Positions 11,913 to 24,473 are shown, numbered from the stretch's first letter. The stretch: 64,000 nucleotides of DNA from Tupaia tana (GCA_026018925.1 JAKSZU010000029.1:13877278-13941277), one strand, 5' to 3'. Numbers and translations: made by a program. The notes: generated from the sequence alone by a model not told the origin.

Positions 11913-12880
11913 TTTCCCAGTAGCAATGAGAGATAGAGTGAATGCAAAAAGACTGCATATCTCACACTTCTTGCTGCTGCCTTTGCCTGCACAGCCCATA
12001 CAGGGCTCCTTCACATAAGGTACCACAAAGCCAAAACCAGCAGTAGGAAGACAGAGACAAAGTGAGCACAGAACTAGGTATCTCAGCTTTGCCTGTGGAA
12101 GTGTGCTTTAGATCCCTCCCACCCCCACACAGCCCTATGCCATAAGCTCCCATCTTCTTCTCCCTTACTCAACCTATGTGTTTTGACTAGCATAGGACAA
12201 TCCTAAGGGAGAAAACCTCATCACAAGCTATTTACTTGGAAGACCCACATGTAAGCAGGGAGATTGGTCCAGTGACTGTGACCTTAACACCACTACCCAT
12301 CCTGATCCTCAATCCAAGTGTCACATTTCCCCTTAACTTAGGAGATGTACTTATCTGAGTGGCTCTCAAAACACAAGTCTAACATGGAAGCCAATCCATA
12401 AGATAGCCGGGAATGAGCTCCCCTGGTTGCAGTGTCTCCTCTTCCTGAACTCATCAAAACCCTAAAGTTTCCTGAAGTTCAGTTAAAAACCACTAGTTCC
12501 CATCTCATTGCTCCCACCAAAGATGTCTGTCTCTTGGTTCTTCTTTTCCACATTCTGCCTTCCTCTGACAGGATGGTCCTCTTAAGGAAGCCTTCTCAGA
12601 CTACTCACTGAACATTGTGTATCCCTGAACCAACTCATTCAACTACTTTTCTAGTCCCACCATATGAGGCTGTTAAGTCTTCCACTTGCTGCCTCACACT
12701 GAGATTTTTCAGTCATTATGACACAAAGGAGAACTGAGATTAAACAAAAATTGTAGAAACAACTTTATAAATAGATTCTTACATGAGAATCTAAACACAG
12801 TCAAGAAAAACATATACAGAGCACCCCAGCCCATCTTTTTTGTTCTGGGAAAAAAAAGAACAGATGAGAGGAAAAATGAT
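11913..12880. other. Unassigned DNA, GC higher than surroundings
   Basis: No homology recognised. It lacks SINE, L1 or LTR hallmarks. The part from about 12715 could be 3' UTR of the minus-strand PUM3 retrocopy, because the SINE at 12895-13163 splits sequence that was once continuous with the copy's 3' end; I cannot confirm this. Confidence 0.35.
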
Positions 12881-13177
12881 TCCTTCTTGTTCTTTGTGTT
12901 AGGTTTTTGCCATGGAGCCTGTGCACTCACAGGAAAGAGATGGAGAAAGAGAGAGGGAAAGTGAGAAATCACCCCCCTGCAGGGGGTGACCACATCACAG
13001 TCCCTTCTCCTCCCCTGCCCTCTCAGGATTTTGGGTAGGCATGCATGCACGCACACGTGCACAAGTGCCTGGCATGATTTTCAAACCACTGGGTCTGGGA
13101 CTCAAACCACAGTCAGTCACATGGAAGGCCACCATCTTAACCACCACATCAACTGCTGACCCCTCCTTCTTGTTCTT
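12881..13177 (-). mobile_element. tRNA-derived SINE, long form, with TSD
   Basis: The body is 12895-13163 on the minus strand, between perfect duplications TCCTTCTTGTTCTT (12881-12894, 13164-13177). The palindromic CCCCCCTGCAGGGGG segment is at about 12971-12985. It inserted just past the stop codon of the PUM3 retrocopy. Confidence 0.9.
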
Positions 13178-15140
13178 AATTGTGTCCACCTATACAGTCA
13201 GTTTTCCAAGCAAAATTTCTATTCCTTTGCTAGGATTTTTGTTTATTTCCAATGTGGGAATCAGGCTGTTCAGTCCAGCTTTGACTTTGTTTGCAACTTC
13301 CTGGTCAGGACTCTGTAGAAGGCTAGAAAGGATAATGGCACCTCAGTTTATATTCATCCAGGACTTCAGGTTCTTCATACCCACATGCTCTACAAGTGTT
13401 TTTGCAAAACAACCTTCTCTTCCATTTTCTTTCATCTTTTTATCTTGTTCTATTAACCGCTTCAGTACTAGATGTCCTGCAGGATGTTCTGCAACATGAA
13501 ACTCTCCATCCCTGCCTCCAGGGTGCAGTTCTGCTGCTGCCAAGCTGGCGATGGCGTCCATGGCAGGCTGGACGTCCTAGGTGGCAGATCCCAAAATGTC
13601 GGCCACCAACACACAGGCAGACTTTTCTAGCACCATGTCTTGAGCATGTCCTTGCAGGTAGCTTAACAAAGCTGGAGAAATGGATTCTACCAGCTCGCGT
13701 TGGCGGATTTCTGTGTCTTTCTTAATGTGTGCATTTCCATCTCCTTTCTGCAGAACTTCAATGATTTCTCAGACTGTGTGTGCAGGATCTCTGGGGCTTA
13801 GGAGATATAACAGGACCTTTCTTTCATATTTGTCAGCTACTATGTTAGGTAAAGAACTGATCATTTCTGATATAATTATCTGCTTCACAAGCTTAGTATC
13901 GTCAATACTGTTAAATGCTGCCAGTAAAACCAAATGGAAGTTTTGGCTGTTAGCCACCTTTTTTACATAAGTCTTCACTGTTTTCACAATTACTTTCCTG
14001 TCCTTGGGTGTACCATGCCACAGGCAGTGCATGGCCACTCTGGAGCCATCGTGTGTGTGTGCCAGGTATATCACTGCTTCACGGATGGCTTCAATCAGTT
14101 CTGATCTGAGTTTTGGGGGTGCATAGGTAAAGAAGTCCAAGAATACTTTATGCACCAATGAGTGCTTAATCACAGCTTCCTTCTGGGCCATTGGAGTTAG
14201 AATCTGCTTCATTTAATCCATAATGAGCTCTAATTTTTCAGGCTTTGCCTCTAACACCTTGTCCAGAGTTGGGTGATCTGCTGACTTGTAAAGCTGAAAC
14301 GTGTTCCCGTAGAGCTCCTCTGTCAGCATGTTCCTCTGTTCCAGGATGGCTTTGTCATTGTAGGCGTACTCCATGATGGCCGATGCTTCTGCGTGTCGCA
14401 GCATCTTCCACATGTGGCCTCTAAAGCTTCTAATTATCTCTGCAATCTGTGGTTTACTTCCATACATGAGAAATTTCTTAACAATATTTCTGGAATATTT
14501 GGCTTTACTTAATTCAACCAAATCACCTCGCAATTCTCCGAAGGCCTGTTTTCTCTGTTCTTCATTACCATATTGAATGTAACACTGGATCACCCGCGTT
14601 GAATCATGAGCAAATGCAATAGTTTTAATTTTTCCTTGAATCAATTTCTGTAAGTCACTCATCAACCTCACTCTTTTTTCTTTGTCACAGTCTTTCCTTC
14701 TTAAAATCTCCCAGATCTGCTTGGACTGAGCAACAATGTCATAGTTGGTTTTATCATTAAGTTGCCTGTTCTGCTTCAGTTCTTTCTTCTTTTTTTTGAA
14801 ATCATCCCATTTGGGTTCCTTGGCTGCTGAGTCATCACTTTGACTGTCTGACTGGAATTTATTCTTAGGTGCTTTGTCCCCTTGCTGCTTATTCTTGAAC
14901 TGCTTTACACCCTTTTTCCCAGGTTTTGTGGCACTTTTCTCAAAGTTCTTTGATGTGATTTTAGGTCCACCTTCCTTAACAACTTTTCTTGGGAATGTCT
15001 TTGAAGAACCAGAGTCACTGTTTTTACGGAATCTCTTTTTTTCTTGTGATGCCTTTGTATTCCTTCCTGTTAATTTTTTTTTCACTTTGACTTCCATCGT
15101 ATCAACTTGCACATGTGGGGCCGAAGTCTGAGCTAGAAGC
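13178..15140 (-). pseudogene. PUM3: Processed pseudogene of PUM3 (pumilio RNA-binding family 3)
   Basis: A minus-strand intronless copy spans the whole coding region, from Met at 15097 (a further in-frame Met lies at 15112) to TAG at 13190-13192. The Lys-rich N terminus and PUF-type repeats are recognisable, for example the segments around AKYSRNIVKKFL and LYKSADH, as is the C-terminal leucine-rich end. Lesions are a stop replacing a Glu codon at 14213-14215, a stop replacing Arg at 13769-13771, later frame breaks, and a deletion of roughly 17 codons near residue 85. The parent protein is a nucleolar PUF-family protein. The lack of introns across about 1.9 kb marks it as retroposed. Its target was apparently an old L1, whose endonuclease-region sequence resumes at about 15150. 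Confidence 0.95.
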
Positions 15141-15246
15141 AGATCTCATACAAATGGAAATTTTAAAAAGGCTGGAGTCATGATATTGATATCAGACAAA
15201 ATAGACCTTATGACCCAAACCATAAAAACAGTTAAAGAAGGAAACT

Positions 15247-15312
15247 AGAGGGTCAGTAGATGGCATGGCGGTTAAGGTACTGAATACCTACAAGGCTGAC
15301 CATGAGTGACTA
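15247..15312 (+). mobile_element. SINE fragment in old L1
   Basis: Only the tRNA-like head is present (GGTCAGTAGATGGCATGGCGG to about CTGACCATGAG). The middle and tail are absent. Confidence 0.6.
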
Positions 15313-16636
15313 TACACCAATCAACACGAAAACCTGGATGAAATGAACAAAACTTAAGTAAGTAAATAAATAAATAAAAATAATGGACAAATTTCTAGAC
15401 ACATATAATTTACTAAGACTAAATCAAGAAGACATGGAAAGCCTAAACAGACCAATAAGAAACAATGTGATAGAATCAGTAATAAATAGTCTCCCAACAA
15501 ACAATAGCCCAGTTCTTGATGGCTTCCCTTCTGAATTCTACAGAATTTTTAAAGAAGAGCTAACCCTTAGGGTACTATTTCTAAAGACCCAAAAGGAATA
15601 AACTCTCCCAAACTCATTCTATGAAGTTTCCATCACCCTCATCCCTGAATAGACAAGTACATAACAACAACAAACAAAGTACAGACCAACATGCCTGTTG
15701 AATATAGACAGAAAAATTCTCCACAAGTTACTAGCAAACTGTATCCAATGACAAATTAAAAAATTATGCGCCATGCCCAGGTAGGCTTTATTCCACAGAT
15801 GCAAAGGTGGTTCAGCATATGTAAAACAAAAAAATGTAATACATCATATTAATAGAAAAAAAAGATAAAAACTATATGATCATATCAACTGGTACACAAA
15901 AAGCATCTGCTAAAATACAACATCCCTTCATGACTAAGACTCACCAAAATCAGAATAGAATAATTACTTCTCAGTACAATAAAAGCAATATGTGAAAAAC
16001 ACTTATAAGAGTTTACATAGTGAGTAGGCGGTAAATGAAAGCTTTTCCACTAAACACTGGAACAAGACAAGGCTGCCAACTTTCTCCTTTCTTCTTCAGT
16101 ATAGTGCTGCAAGTCCTAGTCAATGCAGTCAGACAAGAGAATAAAGTAAAAGGTATTCAAATAGGATAAGAAGAAGTAAAATTATCTCTTTTTATAGATG
16201 ACATGATATATACATAGAAATCCAAAGGAATTCACAAAAATAATTCTTAAAGTAATAAATACAGTAAAGTGGCAGGATAGAAAATCAACATAAAACATTC
16301 TATAGCATTTTTATGTACTAATTGGGAACAGAATGAGGTATTAAAGAATTTTAAAAAACAAGCCCATTTATGATAGCCACAAAAAGCATAAGATACCTAG
16401 AAATAAAACTAACCAAAGACGTTTACAAGAAAAATTATTGAAAAACTAAAAGAGAAATTGAAAATTATACAGAATGTGGAATGATATCCCATGCCCTGGA
16501 TTAGAAGGATTAATACAATCAAAAAAAACTATTCTACCAAAATTAATCTATATATTTAATGCAGTCTTGATCAATTACCAGAGATGTTCTTCACAGAATT
16601 AGAAAAAACAATCTTTTTTAAAAAATAATAATAAGA

Positions 16637-17000
16637 CACTCCCATCTTTCGACCCCTGGGCCAGGATCTTTGAGGGAGGACTGCCCCCAGTAGCTTCAGC
16701 CCTGGGACCCCCAAGCCAGACACCCCGCTTTCAGCCAGGAACGCCCTCAGTTCTACCACACCACACTCCCATCTTTCGACCCCTGGTCCAGGATCTTCGA
16801 GGGAGGACTGTCCCCAGTAGCTTCAGCCCCAGGACCCGCAAGCTAGACACCCCTCTTTCAGTCAAGAACGCCCTCAGTTCTACCACACCACACTCCCATC
16901 TTTCAACCGCTGGGCCAGGATCTTCGAGGGAGGACTGCCCCCAGTAGCTTCAGCCCTGGGACCCCCAAGCCAGACACCCCTCTTTCAGCCAGCATTTTAA
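16637..17000 (+). repeat. L1 5' UTR tandem monomers, 127-bp period
   Basis: CACTCCCATCTTTC starts at 16637, 16764 and 16891: an exact 127-bp period, about 2.85 units. The units are GC-rich compared with the flanks and stay nearly identical. By analogy with monomer-type L1 promoters they probably drive transcription. Confidence 0.9.
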
Positions 17001-17191
17001 GACTCTCTAGAATCCTCCATTTCACTGAACCACCTGCGAAGAAGGAGATACAATTCTTTGTACACCTGAAGAGAATATTTTTCTTGGATGACATTACTAA
17101 ACACAATTGAAGAGAAACTTTGGCTGTCTCCATTCCACATCAGAAAGGAAACACACTTGCTCCTATTTGAAGAAACGTTCTCACAGGAAAT

Positions 17192-18104
17192 ATGTCTCCA
17201 TCAAAGGAACACAGTAACTCCCTTCCCTTTCTTGAAAAAATAGAGGACGTTACCAAAATGTCCAAGATAGAGTTTAGAACATTCATGTTGAACAAGTACT
17301 ATGAGTTGGAACAGAAAAGAGACAATGAATTACAGGAGATGAGAAAGTCCTTCAACGATATGAAGAAGGAAATGCTAAGGAAGAATAAGACGGAACTATT
17401 AGAGGTGCAGTCTGTAATACAGGAAATCAAAAACTCTCTCGAAAGTATTAAAAGTTGATTAGACCATGCTGAAGGTCGAATCTCTGATGTAGAAAATAAA
17501 ACTTCTGACCTAGAGAAAACCACCAAAAAGATAGAGAAAATAACAAAAAAAAAATGAATATAACATACGAGAATTACAACATTCCATTAGACGTCCTAAC
17601 GTACGAATAATTGGTATCCCAGAAGGTGAAGAAACTAGTAAGAGCATGGAAAACCTATTCCACGAAATCTTGGAAGAAAATTTCCCAAGCATAGAGAGGC
17701 ACTCAAACATCCAGACCCAAGAAATACAAAGGACCCCACATAGAATCAACCCAAGAAGATCTTCCCCAAGGCATATCATAGCTAGACTGGCTAAGACCAC
17801 AGATAAAGATAAGATACTAAAACTGACAAGAGAGAAATGACAAGTGACATACAAAGGTCACCCCATCAGGCTAACACTGGACTTCTCAATGGAAACAATG
17901 CAAACAAGGAAAGAATGGGAAGATGTATTGAAAGTGTTAAGAGAGAAACAATTTCAACCAAGATTATTGTATCCTGCTAGATTATCCTTCATATGGGAAA
18001 AAAAGATTAAAATCTTCTCAGACAAACAAAACTTGAAAGAATTTGCCAGCACCAGGCCAGCTCTCCATGAAACCCTGAAGAAAGTACTGTTCCAGGAAAA
18101 CTAA
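17192..18104 (+). pseudogene. L1 ORF1 (RNA-binding ORF1p), disabled
   Basis: The ORF starts at ATG 17192. Residues 1 to about 88 hold a charged coiled coil, followed by the RNA-recognition core (Arg-Ile-Ile-Gly-Ile-Pro-Glu-Gly-Glu at about 17605) and the C-terminal domain to stop 18104. Lesions are TGA at 17456-17458, a +1 frameshift in the A run near 17550, and TGA at 17838-17840. The N terminus is shorter than, and different from, that of the ORF1-only elements, although the coiled coil and core align. At the codon where two HAL1-like copies carry a stop, this one keeps Glu. Confidence 0.88.
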
Positions 18105-18148
18105 AGAAGTAACAGCCAGAAACAAAAGAGTAAAAGGCAACTAAGACA

Positions 18149-21100
18149 ATGGTCAACTTTAATGTCGGGACAGATCAATTAACATCGATAATAACATTGA
18201 ATGTTAATGGATTAAATTCTCCAATCAAGAGACACAGACTGGCTGAATGGGTAAAAAACAAAGAAACAAACAAACAAACAAAAAAACCTTCTATCTGTTG
18301 CCTACAGGATATCCACTTCATGGATAAAGATGTACATAGACTGAAAGTGAAGGGTTAGAAAAAGATTTTCCATGCAAATGGGAACCAAAAAAGAGCTGGA
18401 GTCACAATACTAATCTCTGACAAAATAGGTTTCAAAATAAAAACTGTTCGAAGAGACAAAGAAGGGCACTATATTGTAGTAAAAGGATCAATCGATCAAG
18501 AAGATATAACGCTTATTAATATCTATGCGCCTAACACAGGAGAACCCAAATATGTGAAGAAAAGACTGCTAGATCTAAAAAGGGAGATAGACTGCAACAC
18601 ACTAATTGTTGGAGACCACAACACTACACTATCTCCCCTGGATAGATCATCTAGACAAAAAATAGGTAAAGAGATAAAAGATCTAAATGATATCATAAAT
18701 CAAATGGACTTAACAGACATCTATAGAACTTTCCATCCCAAAACCTCGAGATACACTTTTTTCTCGCTGCCACGTGAAACATTCTCGAAGACTGACCACA
18801 TCATTGGGCACAATGCAAGCCTCTACAGATTCAAAAGCATAGAAACTATACCCAGCATCTTCACCGACCATGATGGAATTAAACTTGAGTTTAATTTCAA
18901 GAGAAATCCTCAAAAATACTCAAATACATGGAAACTTAATAACCTACTCCTGATTGACTCCTCAACTACTGAAGAAATAAAGACTGAAATCAAAAGGTTC
19001 ATGGAAGGCAATGACAATGAGGACATGAGTTGCCATAATCTTTGAGACACTGCTAAAGCAGTCATAAGACGGAAGTTCATAGCAATTAGTGCACATAAGA
19101 GGAACATGGAAAGAAGGCACATGGATCACCTAACATCATGCCTCACAGAATTGGAAAAGCAACAGCAAAAAGATCCAAAAAACTCCAGGAGAAAGGAATA
19201 AAAATACGAGCAGAAATAAATGAAATGGAAAATAAATGAACTATACAGAAAATAAATTAAAGTAAAAGCTGGTTCTTTGAAAAGATAAACAAAATTGATA
19301 CTCCACTAGCGAGACTTATTAAGAAGAAGAGAGAAAAGAACCAGGGGAATCATATCTGCAATGAAGCAGGCAAAATAACTACAGACATAGTAGAAATAAA
19401 AAACAATATTAGAGGGTACTATGAACATCTGTATGCCAAGAAACAAGATAATTTGGATGAGATGGACAAATTCCTGGACATGTATAATCTACCTAGATTG
19501 AGCCAGGAGGATATAGAAAGTCTGAATAGGTCCATAACAAGTCAGGAGATCAAATCAGTTATAAATAACCTCCCAACAAAGAAAAGCCCTGGCCCTGATG
19601 GATTCACCTCTGAATTCTACAAAACATTCAAAGAAGAGTTAACCCCCATTCTGCTCAAGTTATTTCTAAAGATCCAAAAGGGTGAATCTCTCCCTAATTC
19701 ATTCTATGAAGCCTCTATCACCCTTATCCTTAAAACTGATAAGGACAGGACAAGGAAGGAAAACTATAGACCAGTATCACTGATGAATATAGACGCGAAG
19801 ATTCTCAACAAGGTACTAGCAAATCGTATACAACAACTTATAAAAAAGATTATACATCATGATCAAGTAGGCTTTATCCCAGGAATGCAAGGTTGGTTCA
19901 ACATATGCAAAACCATAAATGTAATACACCATATTAATAGGAAGAAAGATAAAAACCATATGGTCATATCAACATAAGATAAGATCATAAGATACAACAT
20001 CCCTTCCTGATCAAGAGTCTCAGCAAAATCGGCATAGAAGGGTCTTTTCTCAACACAATAAAAGCTATCTATGAAAAACCCATAGCAAACATCATCCTCA
20101 ATGGAGAAAAGCTGAAAGCTTTTCCACTAAAAACGGGTACAAGTCAAGGATGTCCACTTTCTCCACTCCTCTTCAATTTAGTACTAGAAGTCTTGGCCAC
20201 TGCAATCAGAAAAGAGGAAAAAATGAAAGGCATTCAAATAGGAAAAGAAGAGGTGGAACTCTCTCTATTTGCAGATGATTTGTTTGTATACATAGAAGTC
20301 CCAATGGTTTCCATAAAAAAATTTCTGGAAGTAATACATGAATATAGTAAAGTTGCAGGATACAAAATTAATATCCAGAAATCTATAGCATTTCTGTATA
20401 CGAACAACAGGCAGACTGAGATAGAACTGAAAAAAGGTGTTCCATTTACCATAGCCACAAAAAGTATAAGATACTTAGGGATAAATCTAACTAAATAAGT
20501 TAAAGACCTCCACAAGGAAAACTATGAGAAGATAAAAAAAGAAATTGAAAATGACACAAAAAAGTAGAAGGACATCCCATGTTCCTGGATTGGAAGAATT
20601 AATATAATCAAAGTGGCAATTTTACCCAAATTAATCTACCTATTTAATGGAATGCCAATCAAAGTACCAGACACATTTTTCACAGATCTAGAAAAGACAA
20701 TCATAAAGTTTGTCTGGAATCATAAAAGACCCCGTATTGCCAAAGCAGTTCTGCACAAGAAGAGTGGAGTGGGTGGCATCTCACTCCCTGACCCAAAAAT
20801 ATACTACAAAGCTGTGGTAATCAAAACAGCATGGTACTGGCACAGAAACAGACACATGGACCTATGGAACAGAATAGATTCCCCAGAAATGAATGCTCAA
20901 ACATACAGCCAACTGATTTTTGAGAAGGGGTACCAGTCAATTCAGTGGGAAAAGGAAAACCTCTTCAGCAAATGGTGCTGGCAAAACTGGATCTCCACTT
21001 GTAGAAAGATGAATCTGAACCCCTACCTCTCAACTCTGACAAAAATAAAGTCAAGGTGGGGACCAGCAGTTAGCGTAATGGCTATGTCGCTGGATTCCCA

Positions 21101-21311
21101 CGTAGTCGACCGCGGTTCGCGTCTCGGACCCGGTGGCTTACAACTCACGCCGGGCGCGTGTGCGTGTGTTCCCAAGATCCCGAGAGGAGAATGGAGGAGA
21201 AGGGATTGCGGCGTGACCATCCCCCCTGGGGGGTGATTTCTCACTTTCTGTCTCTATGTCTCTCTCTGTCTGTCTGGCGAGCGCACGCGCCCTATAGTGA
21301 AAAACCTCTCC

Positions 21312-21342
<31 letters not shown>

Positions 21343-22289
21343 AGTCAAGGTGAATCAAAGATCTAAATCTAAGACCTCAAACTATAAAACTGCTCCTGGA
21401 AAACACCGGGGAAACTCTGGGAGACATTGGGGTAGGGAAAAACTTCTTATATAAGATTCCCAACGCATAGTCTATGATCCCTAAAATAGACAAGTGGGAT
21501 TACATCAGACTAAGAAGTTTCTGCATGGCAAAAGACACAGTGATTAGTGTGAACAGACAGCCCTCAGAATGGGAAAATATTTTTATAAACTATGCATCAG
21601 ACAAGGGACTGATGACCAGAATTCACAAGGAACTCAAGCAGCTGTTCTGGAAAAAGACAATCAATCCTATCAAAAGATGGGAGAATGAGTTGAAAAAAAC
21701 ACTCTCTAAAGATGACATACGAATAGCTAAATGGCATATGAAAAAATGCTCAACATCCCTCATTGTAAGAGAAATGCAGATCAAAACAACAATTAGATAT
21801 CACCTAACCCCAGTCAGAATGTCTAAGATTAAAAAAACAAAAAATGATAAGTGCTGGAGGGGGTGTGGTGAAAAGGGAACTCTCTTACACTGCTGGTGGG
21901 ATTGTAAATTGGTTCAACCACTGTGGAGAACAATTTGGAGATTCCTCCAAAATCTACAAATAGAACTACCACATGATCCAGCAATCCCACTCCTTGGTAT
22001 CTACCCAAAGGACAGAAGAATACTTAATCGAAAAAGTGCTTGCACATCGATGTTTATTGCGGCACTTTTCACGATTGCTAAGTCATGGAAACAACCTAAA
22101 TGCCCACGACCTGATGAATGGTTAGAAAAACTGTGGCACATATACTCAATGGAACACTATTCATTCATAAAAAACAACAAAACCCTGGCTTTTGAAAGGA
22201 AGTGGATGAATATGGAAGACTTACTGCTGAGTGAAGCAAGCCATGCTATGAAGGAGAGGCATTGTATGTCCCCACTTAATATATACTGA
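18149..22289 (+). pseudogene. L1 ORF2 (endonuclease and reverse transcriptase), disabled
   Basis: The endonuclease domain starts at ATG 18149 with Leu-Asn-Val-Asn-Gly-Leu-Asn. The usual Gln-Glu-Thr-His motif reads Gln-Asp-Ile-His near 18307, the usual Gly-Asp-Phe-Asn reads Gly-Asp-His-Asn near 18613, and the Asp-His pair is present near 18868. Reverse transcriptase covers about 19453-20500, with Ser-Pro-Gly-Pro-Asp-Gly-Phe and the catalytic Phe-Ala-Asp-Asp at about 20269-20280. The C-terminal Cys-rich motif (CysxxxCys...HisxxxxCys) is at 21854-21905. Lesions are TAG 18356-18358, TGA 19043-19045, frameshifts before 19453 and before 20193, and TAA near 19975. Stop at 22287-22289. A SINE interrupts it at 21059-21334. 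Confidence 0.9.
21041..21352 (+). mobile_element. tRNA-derived SINE, long form, young, in L1 ORF2
   Basis: The body is 21059-21334, with a perfect 18-base duplication AAAAATAAAGTCAAGGTG (21041-21058, 21335-21352). The A box TAGCGTAATGG is perfect; the B box reads GGTTCGCGTCT. The total insert of 294 bp is a multiple of three and leaves the ORF2 frame unchanged. Confidence 0.96.
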
Positions 22290-24187
22290 GTGTCTTCACT
22301 CTATATATATTTGAAACCATACTGCTTCTGTTATTATAGAGTTATAAAATTATACAAAATTATAAGACATATTTTGAACATTATCTTTAAAATTCAGTAT
22401 TTTTTAATTTTAAAAGTTGTTTGTAAACTGTCAGGAATTATGGAGTATGAGCTAAAATTTTTTGCTATGTAAAGTAAATGTTTGTGGAAAAATGTAAAAA
22501 TAAATAAATAAAAGAAAAAATCATTAAATTTTACTCAAATCATCAAAAGCCCCTCATTGTCAAAGCAATACTGTGCAAAAAGAATGAAGTAGGACGCATC
22601 TCACTCTCTGACCCCAAAACATATTACAGAGCTGTGATCATCAAAATGGTGTGGTACTTGCACAATAACAGTCATGTAAACCAATGAAATAAAATTAATC
22701 CCAAAACATGCAGAACGGATTTCTGACAAAGGACATAAGACAAATCAGTAGGGAATAGAAAATCTCTTCAGCGAGTGGTGTAGGAGAAACTGGATATTCA
22801 CCTGCAGAAAAATGCAACTGGATCCCTTTACCATTAACAAGTATCAACTCAAAATGGATCAAAGATCAAAACATAAAGCCACAAAGTATAAAACTACTGG
22901 TACAAAAAACAAGAGAACTTCTTGGACACATCACAGTAGGCAAAGACTTTTAAATAAGATCCCCAAAGTACAGGCAATAATCCTGAAAATAGACAAGCAG
23001 AATAATATCATGTTAAAAAGCTTCTATGCAGCAAAAGACACAATAATAAAAATAAAGAGACAGTCATCAGAATGGAGAATATATTTACAAACTAAGCCTC
23101 AGATAATGGAATGATAACCAGTATAGGGAATGTAAGCAATTTACTCCTCAAAAAAAAGTAAAAAAAGAAAAAATCCAATTAAAAGATAGGCAAATGAGCT
23201 GAACACACAAACACTCCAAGGAAGACAAACAGTCAAAAAGCATATGAAAAAATGTTCACCATCCCTTATCATAAGGATCATGCAACTCAAGACCACAATG
23301 AGATACTACCTAACCCCAGTCAGAACGACTAAGAAAAATAAAAAATGCTAAGTGCTGGTAAGGCTGCAGCAAAAAAGGAACTCTCCTAAACAGTTGGTGC
23401 AAAAGTAAGTTAGTTCGGGCACTATGCGGAACAATATGGAGGTTCCTCAAAAACCTAGAATAGAACTACCATATCATTTTGCAGTTCTATTCCTGGGTAT
23501 CTGTCCCAAAGGACAGAGATACACTCAGTTGGAAAAACATTTGCACATTCATGGTTTTTGCAGCCTTATTTACAATTATTAAGACATGGCATCAACCTAG
23601 ATGTCTAAGAACAGATAAGTGGGTTGAAAAAGTGTGGCATACATACACATGGAATACTACTCAGCCATAAAAAAATGAGACCCTGGTATTTGATATTAAA
23701 ATTAACAAACATTGAAGATTTAATGTTAAGCAAATCAAGTCAGACTATGAAAGTGAGGCATTAGATGTCCCACTTACTAGATACTGAATATTTGAGCTCT
23801 AGGGCAGAAACTGAAAGATTGAAATGTATAAAGCCATGGAGAGCAACTGTGGATACCAGAGATAGCACTGGAAAAAGATAAGTAATGGGGAACCGAAAGG
23901 TAGAAATCAAAATTTAAAAAGCAATACAGTTTAGGAACACAAAAATAAAAAATTATCTGTTGATGATAATGTTTATGGTAGTATGTTAGACTGGACAAAT
24001 ATACAGTGTATTCATGCTGGAGAAATTCATTTTGTGTGCTGTAAAGATCTGCAGTATTTAAATATAAAATAAATAAATAAAAGATTTCAATACACATATT
24101 AAAGAGGCAGCTGAATTACAAATAAATACACAAATTTATAAATTCAACAGTAATTAAAGAAGTGAAAAATTAAAACCAGCTTAAACT

Positions 24188-24290
24188 AACACCAGTGCCT
24201 TAATTATCATGCCATCTGGTGGCCCCACTCTTTCCCTTCTTGTTGTCTCTAGTGAACAGATGTGCCCCATAGCAAAACTTAAACAAAAAT
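24188..24290. mobile_element. Rearranged SINE: minus-strand head joined to plus-strand end
   Basis: AGTGCCTTAATTATCATGCC and ATCTGGTGGCCCC (24193-24225) match the SINE head on the minus strand. CTCTAGTGAACAGATGTGCC and CATAGCAAAACTT (24249-24280) match the SINE 3' end on the plus strand. The two halves are in opposite orientation. Confidence 0.55.
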
Positions 24291-24473
24291 ACTAAGAATG
24301 AAGACTAAGAATTCATTAGTTAATCAATCTTAATAGTTTACATATGGGAAATTTACTAAAAGATGATTGGAAAAGAGAAAGTTATAAGAAGCAGTCAAAG
24401 AAAATAAAATAAACATATCAGAGAGAGAATCAGCAATGCCAAGTATTAGTTCTCTAAAATAAATTCAGGGAAT

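Larger units (their letters stand above)
16620..22520 (+). mobile_element. Full-length younger L1 (5' monomers, ORF1, ORF2, 3' UTR)
   Basis: Order: 127-bp 5' monomers (16637 to about 17000), ORF1 (17192-18104), ORF2 (18149-22289, with a SINE inside), then about 230 bp of AT-rich 3' UTR ending in AATAAATAAATAAAAG. Subtracting the SINE and its extra duplication leaves ORF2 close to the usual L1 size (about 1280 codons). Stops and frameshifts in both ORFs make it inactive. An imperfect duplication (AGAAAAAACAATC near 16601 and AGAAAAAATC near 22513) marks the probable insertion site inside the older L1. Confidence 0.88.
15150..24090 (+). mobile_element. Old L1, split by a younger full-length L1
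   Basis: ORF2 endonuclease-region sequence occurs at about 15160-15245 and reverse-transcriptase sequence at 15383-16610. After the younger L1 it resumes at about 22520 with the codons following the Lys-Thr-Ile-type segment, running through the C-terminal region (23479-23670) to a 3' UTR ending in AATAAATAAATAAAAG at about 24085. Many stops and frameshifts are present. Its 3' UTR (from about 23777) is visibly homologous to the second tail of the HAL1-like elements. Confidence 0.82.

Noticed and set aside
14213-15112. 299-codon open frame as an intact gene
   Set aside because: It is the N-terminal part of an intronless PUM3 copy that continues in frame after a nonsense codon and accumulates further breaks.
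20193-20498. Phe-Ala-Asp-Asp reverse-transcriptase motif as evidence for a retrovirus
   Set aside because: Neighbouring endonuclease, Cys-rich C terminus and poly(A)-type end identify it as L1 ORF2. No gag, protease, integrase or envelope genes are seen.
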